From Rhizobium sp. P32RR-XVIII (lineage in GTDB: Bacteria > Pseudomonadota > Alphaproteobacteria > Rhizobiales > Rhizobiaceae): 34,468 bases of DNA. This document shows positions 31,554 to 34,468 of this stretch, in pieces. The stretch's first letter is position 1; each line of letters starts with the position of its first letter. Location: the NCBI RefSeq assembly GCF_012641395.1, contig NZ_JABAIH010000031.1, forward strand, positions 1-34,468. The letters run 5' to 3'. The notes below the pieces were generated by a model. The model had not been told where the DNA came from, did no database searches, and was given only the letters and a program-made list of their open reading frames with translations. Made by a program: the position numbers and the translations under genes.

Positions 31554-32537
31554 CTATTTGAGGACGCCGGCTTCCTTGTAGAATTTCTCCGCGCCGGGAT
31601 GGAGCGGAATGCCGAGACTGGTCGTCGCATTCTGCAAGGTGATCATCTTGCCCTTGGCATGCCCCGCGTCGAGTGAGGCGCGGGTCGCATCATTCCACAG
31701 AACCTTGGTGATGTTGTAAACGAGATCGTCCGACTGCTTGGCACTCGTGACCCACTGCGCCGCGACTGAAATCGTCGGTGTCTCACCGACATCTTTGTAT
31801 ACGCCGGCCGGAACCGTGTCCTTTGAGAAGAAGGTATAGTCCTTCAGCAGCTTGTCGACTTCCGGGCCGCTGATGGGCACCAGCGAGATGCCGCTGGATG
31901 TCGCAAGCTCCGAGATTGCACCGGTCGGATATCCGCCAACGAAGAAATAGGCGTCAAGTCCGCCGTCTCGCAAGCGGTCGCCGGCCGGACCTGGCTTCAA
32001 ATACTCGGCCTTGATGTCGCTTTCCTTCAATCCGTAAGCGCCAAGCACGATGCGTGCGTCGACAATAGTGCCGGAGCCCGGCTCATCGACGGAAACACGC
32101 TTTCCCTTAAGGTCCGCGACCGAGTTGATGCCTGCTCCCTTTCGGGCAACGAGATGAATCGTTTCCGGATAAAGCGTGGCGATCAATCGGAGGTCCTCAA
32201 CCTTGCCTTTGCCTTCATACAATCCGGTGCCGCTATGTGCCCAATAGGCGACGTCCGATTGGGTAAAGCCGGATTCCATCGATCCACCCTGGATCGCATT
32301 GATATTGGCGACCGACCCATTGGATGCGACTGCTGTAGAGACGAGGCCAGCGACGCCCTTGTCACCGGCTCCGGAGATCGCGTTGGCGATCAGGCCGCCG
32401 ATCGGATAGTAGGTCCCCGCTGTCCCTCCAGTGCCGATCCTGAAGAAGGCAGGCGACTGCGCGCTTGCCATGCTTGCGCCGATGGCGAGCGCACCGACGA
32501 TCGCGCCGACGGATAGAAAACGTCTACTAATTTTCAT
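31554..32537 (-). CDS. TAXI-family solute receptor, 327 aa
   Basis: The start ATG 32537 is chosen because a signal peptide begins there (MKISRRFLSVGAIVGALAIG, cleavage after ASMASA) with GGAGAAAGGGAACACC upstream. The mature protein opens with FFRIGTGGTAGTYYPIGGLI, the TAXI hallmark. It continues with GFTQSDVAYWAHSGTGLYEG, VSVDEPGSGTIVDARIVLGA, and DAYFFVGGYPTGAISELATS. It captures substrate in the periplasm for the fused permease, 91 bases downstream. TAXI receptors bind carboxylates such as glutamate or 2-oxoglutarate; the ligand here is not predictable. Confidence 0.92.
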   Translation of the reverse strand: MKISRRFLSVGAIVGALAIGASMASAQSPAFFRIGTGGTAGTYYPIGGLIANAISGAGDKGVAGLVSTAVASNGSVANINAIQGGSMESGFTQSDVAYWAHSGTGLYEGKGKVEDLRLIATLYPETIHLVARKGAGINSVADLKGKRVSVDEPGSGTIVDARIVLGAYGLKESDIKAEYLKPGPAGDRLRDGGLDAYFFVGGYPTGAISELATSSGISLVPISGPEVDKLLKDYTFFSKDTVPAGVYKDVGETPTISVAAQWVTSAKQSDDLVYNITKVLWNDATRASLDAGHAKGKMITLQNATTSLGIPLHPGAEKFYKEAGVLK

Positions 32538-33131
32538 GGTGTTCCCTTTCTCCTGTTTTGACGAGCATGGGAAAATTTCACCTGACTTGTCAACCAGCGG
32601 GTGAGAAAAGTGCCAACAGCAGCCTGTCATGAGGTAAGGACCGATGGCATCAGAGGATGTGCCGGTGCAGAAGTCGTGGGAGTGTACCTGTTATTCGATG
32701 ACCGTGCTTTTGCATGGCTGGGAGTATGGAGCGCAGACCGGTCGGCAAATTCAGGTACCAACTGGCGTCCATTCTAGTGCGCCGCCACAATCTGCGTCGC
32801 CGTGCGAACCCTGCCCATTGATGGAAAGAGACTATCGAGACCTATGCTGACGCTGTTAGGTACCGCGATAAGCTGCGCGTCGAAGAAGTCCCTAGGAAGC
32901 TGATCGCGGACTGCGACGTCCTGCGCAGTGTTCTTGAGGATGAGCTTGAAAGCTATTTCAATGCCCTCGGATACGACTGACGGCGAGCCGATTAGACGAA
33001 ACCAAAACCGCCATTGTGGAACACCTTCGGTCCATGAAGGGTACGCCTCGGGAACAGACAGACCTCTTAGCGAAATTGATGGTTTAAGGTTTTTGGGCCT
33101 AATCAAAAGGCCCAAATAAAGCCTAGGCACC
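32538..33131. other. Remnant region between the TAXI receptor and an IS
   Basis: The left part holds the receptor promoter region; no clear boxes could be assigned. Two plus-strand open stretches without start codons look like gene remnants: RYRDKLRVEEVPRKLIADCD with VLRSVLEDELESYFNALGYD, ending in a stop near 32980, and RLDETKTAIVEHLRSMKGTP with REQTDLLAKLMV, ending near 33090. They are helical and charged, but I do not recognise either. Confidence 0.4.
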
Positions 33132-34249
33132 GGCTTTGGTGCGCGGATCGGGTGTTTTTCAGAGTCCGCTCTTTGATGTTGTCGTCTACGCGGTTGCCTT
33201 CCCGCAACGGACGGATTTCGGGCGTGCACATGCCAACATGCGATTGAGGACGGCGCAGCCGATGGCGACCTCGGTCTGTTGCGCCCCGAAGCATCGCGCT
33301 CGCAGGCGGCGACCGATGATCGACTTGTATCTGCCGATCGCGGTCTCGACCAGCGAACGCGTGCCGTAGCCGATGCCGGCTTGCCACGTCATCCGGCCGT
33401 CCGTGTTGATCGCCGCGACATGCCGGTCCCGCTTGCCACCGGGTTCGGTATCGGTCCGCTCGACTGCGTTGGCGCGCGGCGGGATGACGACCGCAGCGCC
33501 AGCGCTGTGGTTGCCGACGGCGTCGTAGGTTGGTTTGCCGTCATAGGCGCCATCGGCCGTGAATTGCCTGATCGGGCAGTCGATCTGGTCGAGCAGCGGC
33601 TCCACCTGCGAGGCATCGCCGGTATCCTGGTCGGTCATGACTTGGGCGATGATCTCGCCGCTGTCGGCATCCAGTGCCAGATGCAGTTTACGCCAGCTTC
33701 GCCGCGACCTAGCACCATGGTTTTCCTCCAGCCACTGGCCGGCGCTGTGGATCTCAAGCCCGGTGCTGTCGATGAGGACGTGCACAGGTCCTGCCACTGA
33801 AATGGAACGGCCTTGCCGCCTGTCAGACGATCGCCATGTCCGTGCCCGTCGGCTCAGCGTCGTGTGATCGGGGACGGCGAGATCCAACCCCATCAGTTGC
33901 AGCACCGATGTCAGTAAGCCCTCTGTCCTGACGCAGCCGCAGGCCGAACACCAGGCCCAGCGTCAGAGCGGTCTCGATCGCCAGATCGGAGTAACGCGGC
34001 TGACCCCCGCGGGTCGTGCGCCTCGGCGCTTGCCACGACGACAACGCTTCGGACGTCACCCAAAGCGTCAGGCTGCCGCGGCGGCAAAGTCCAGCCTCAT
34101 ATTCACGCCAGTTCGTCACCCTGAACTTCATCTTCTCAATGCGGTGACGGCGAGCGGCATTGTGTTTGAAAGGCATCGTTGCGAAAGACCGGTTGTTGCG
34201 ATTGCCGCTCACCTACGCCAACGCGATTAACGATCCGCGCACCAATGCC
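33132..34249 (-). mobile_element. IS903-like (IS5 family) element, full length
   Basis: The ends are GGCTTTGGTGCGCGGATCG (left) and, read inward, GGCATTGGTGCGCGGATCG (right): 19-bp inverted repeats with one mismatch, starting like IS903. The size is 1118 bp. The flanking 9-mers differ, so no target duplication is visible. It is the least decayed of the copies in this window and differs from the 24167 copy at many positions, so the two arrived separately. Confidence 0.85.
33186..34176 (-). pseudogene. IS903-like transposase, single frameshift
   Basis: It starts at ATG 34176 (MPFKHNAARRHRIEKMKFRV) and runs to FGLRLRQ. One extra C near 33928 (CTCTGTCCTGACG against CTCCGTCTGACG in the 24-kb copy) shifts the frame. 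The rest continues as LQLMGLDLAVPDHTTLSRRA, VHVLIDSTGLEIHSAGQWLE, LHLALDADSGEIIAQVMTDQ, FTADGAYDGKPTYDAV and RYKSIIGRRLRARCFGAQQT to the stop at 33186. All DDE blocks are otherwise present. Confidence 0.8.
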
Positions 34250-34338
34250 GTTTGGGAGGACAGACAAAACGGTTGGACGGGCAGACGCGGCGATTATCTT
34301 TGCTTTCGCTGTCGAAACGGCAGCCAAGGCGGATGAAT

Positions 34339-34468
34339 TCCATCTGTGAGGCGTCACCCGTGTCCTGGTCGGTCATGACATGAGCGATGATTTCGCCGCT
34401 GTCGGCGTCCAGCGCCAGATGCAATTTGCGCCAGCTCCGGCGGGATTTGGCGCCGTGCTTCTCTTCCA
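34339..34468 (-). mobile_element. IS903-like fragment at the right edge
   Basis: The sequence from 34339 onward (EEKHGAKSRRSWRKLHLALD and SGEIIAHVMTDQDTGDASQ when read on the minus strand) matches the middle of the transposase. It begins abruptly after 89 bases of unrelated sequence and runs off the window. Its open frame has no lesion in the visible part. Confidence 0.75.

Noticed and set aside
33186..34176. Programmed frameshifting in the IS903-like transposase
   Set aside because: The break is one inserted C in a place with no slippery run, and the other copies break elsewhere, so it is a mutation rather than a conserved frameshift signal.

Overview
The window looks like an accessory replicon or genomic island of a Rhizobiales bacterium, probably Rhizobiaceae. 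It has high GC, alphaproteobacterial family signatures (a DUF1476 ATP-synthase zeta paralogue, FCD-type GntR regulator, TRAP and TAXI transporters), several IS903-like IS5-family copies, IS110 and IS6 remnants, and many decayed gene fragments. This placement comes from protein families only; no marker gene is present.

Region 1 (1-7.4 kb) is a low-density mosaic. It opens with the 5' end and non-coding end of an IS110 element. A non-coding stretch with repeated intrinsic terminators (1.1-1.5 kb) follows, then the minus-strand ruins of a phage module: frameshifted holin, truncated internal virion protein, start of a capsid-staple-like gene and start of a terminase small subunit. Next is a row of plus-strand small ORFs (4.2-5.8 kb). 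Three of them are led by copies of the terminase leader sequence, which occurs four times in all. Three very small minus-strand ORFs, too short for most gene callers, lie at 5.8-6.5 kb. Region 2 (7.0-11.0 kb) has an M20 peptidase remnant, a DUF3616 protein, the DUF1476 paralogue and an intact Rieske/FAD reductase. Region 3 (11.3-13.4 kb) is IS debris (IS903-like, IS6), an orphan kdpF whose kdpA is missing, and a frameshifted hydratase-family relic.

Region 4 (13.5-22.5 kb) is the best-preserved part. A FadR/FCD-type GntR regulator is divergent from a nine-gene operon, with a 12+12 bp inverted repeat between them. The operon encodes a secreted major-royal-jelly/Yellow-family beta-propeller, a DctQ-DctM-DctP TRAP transporter, a D-2-hydroxyacid dehydrogenase, an RraA/HMG-aldolase-like protein, a KDG-kinase-like PfkB kinase, a 2,4'-dihydroxyacetophenone-dioxygenase-like cupin and a KduD-like SDR. 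Together they look like a complete uptake and catabolic unit for a sugar-acid-like carboxylate whose identity cannot be read from sequence. A frameshifted nhaA follows.

Region 5 (24.1-34.5 kb) is bounded by IS903-like copies. It carries a molybdenum hydroxylase pair (Tat-exported large subunit and 2Fe-2S small subunit) with an intrinsic terminator, broken moeA and MOSC-domain fragments, an orphan 18-bp perfect palindrome of TetR-operator type, and a second tripartite uptake system of the TAXI-TRAP class (receptor plus fused permease). The window ends inside another IS903-like fragment.
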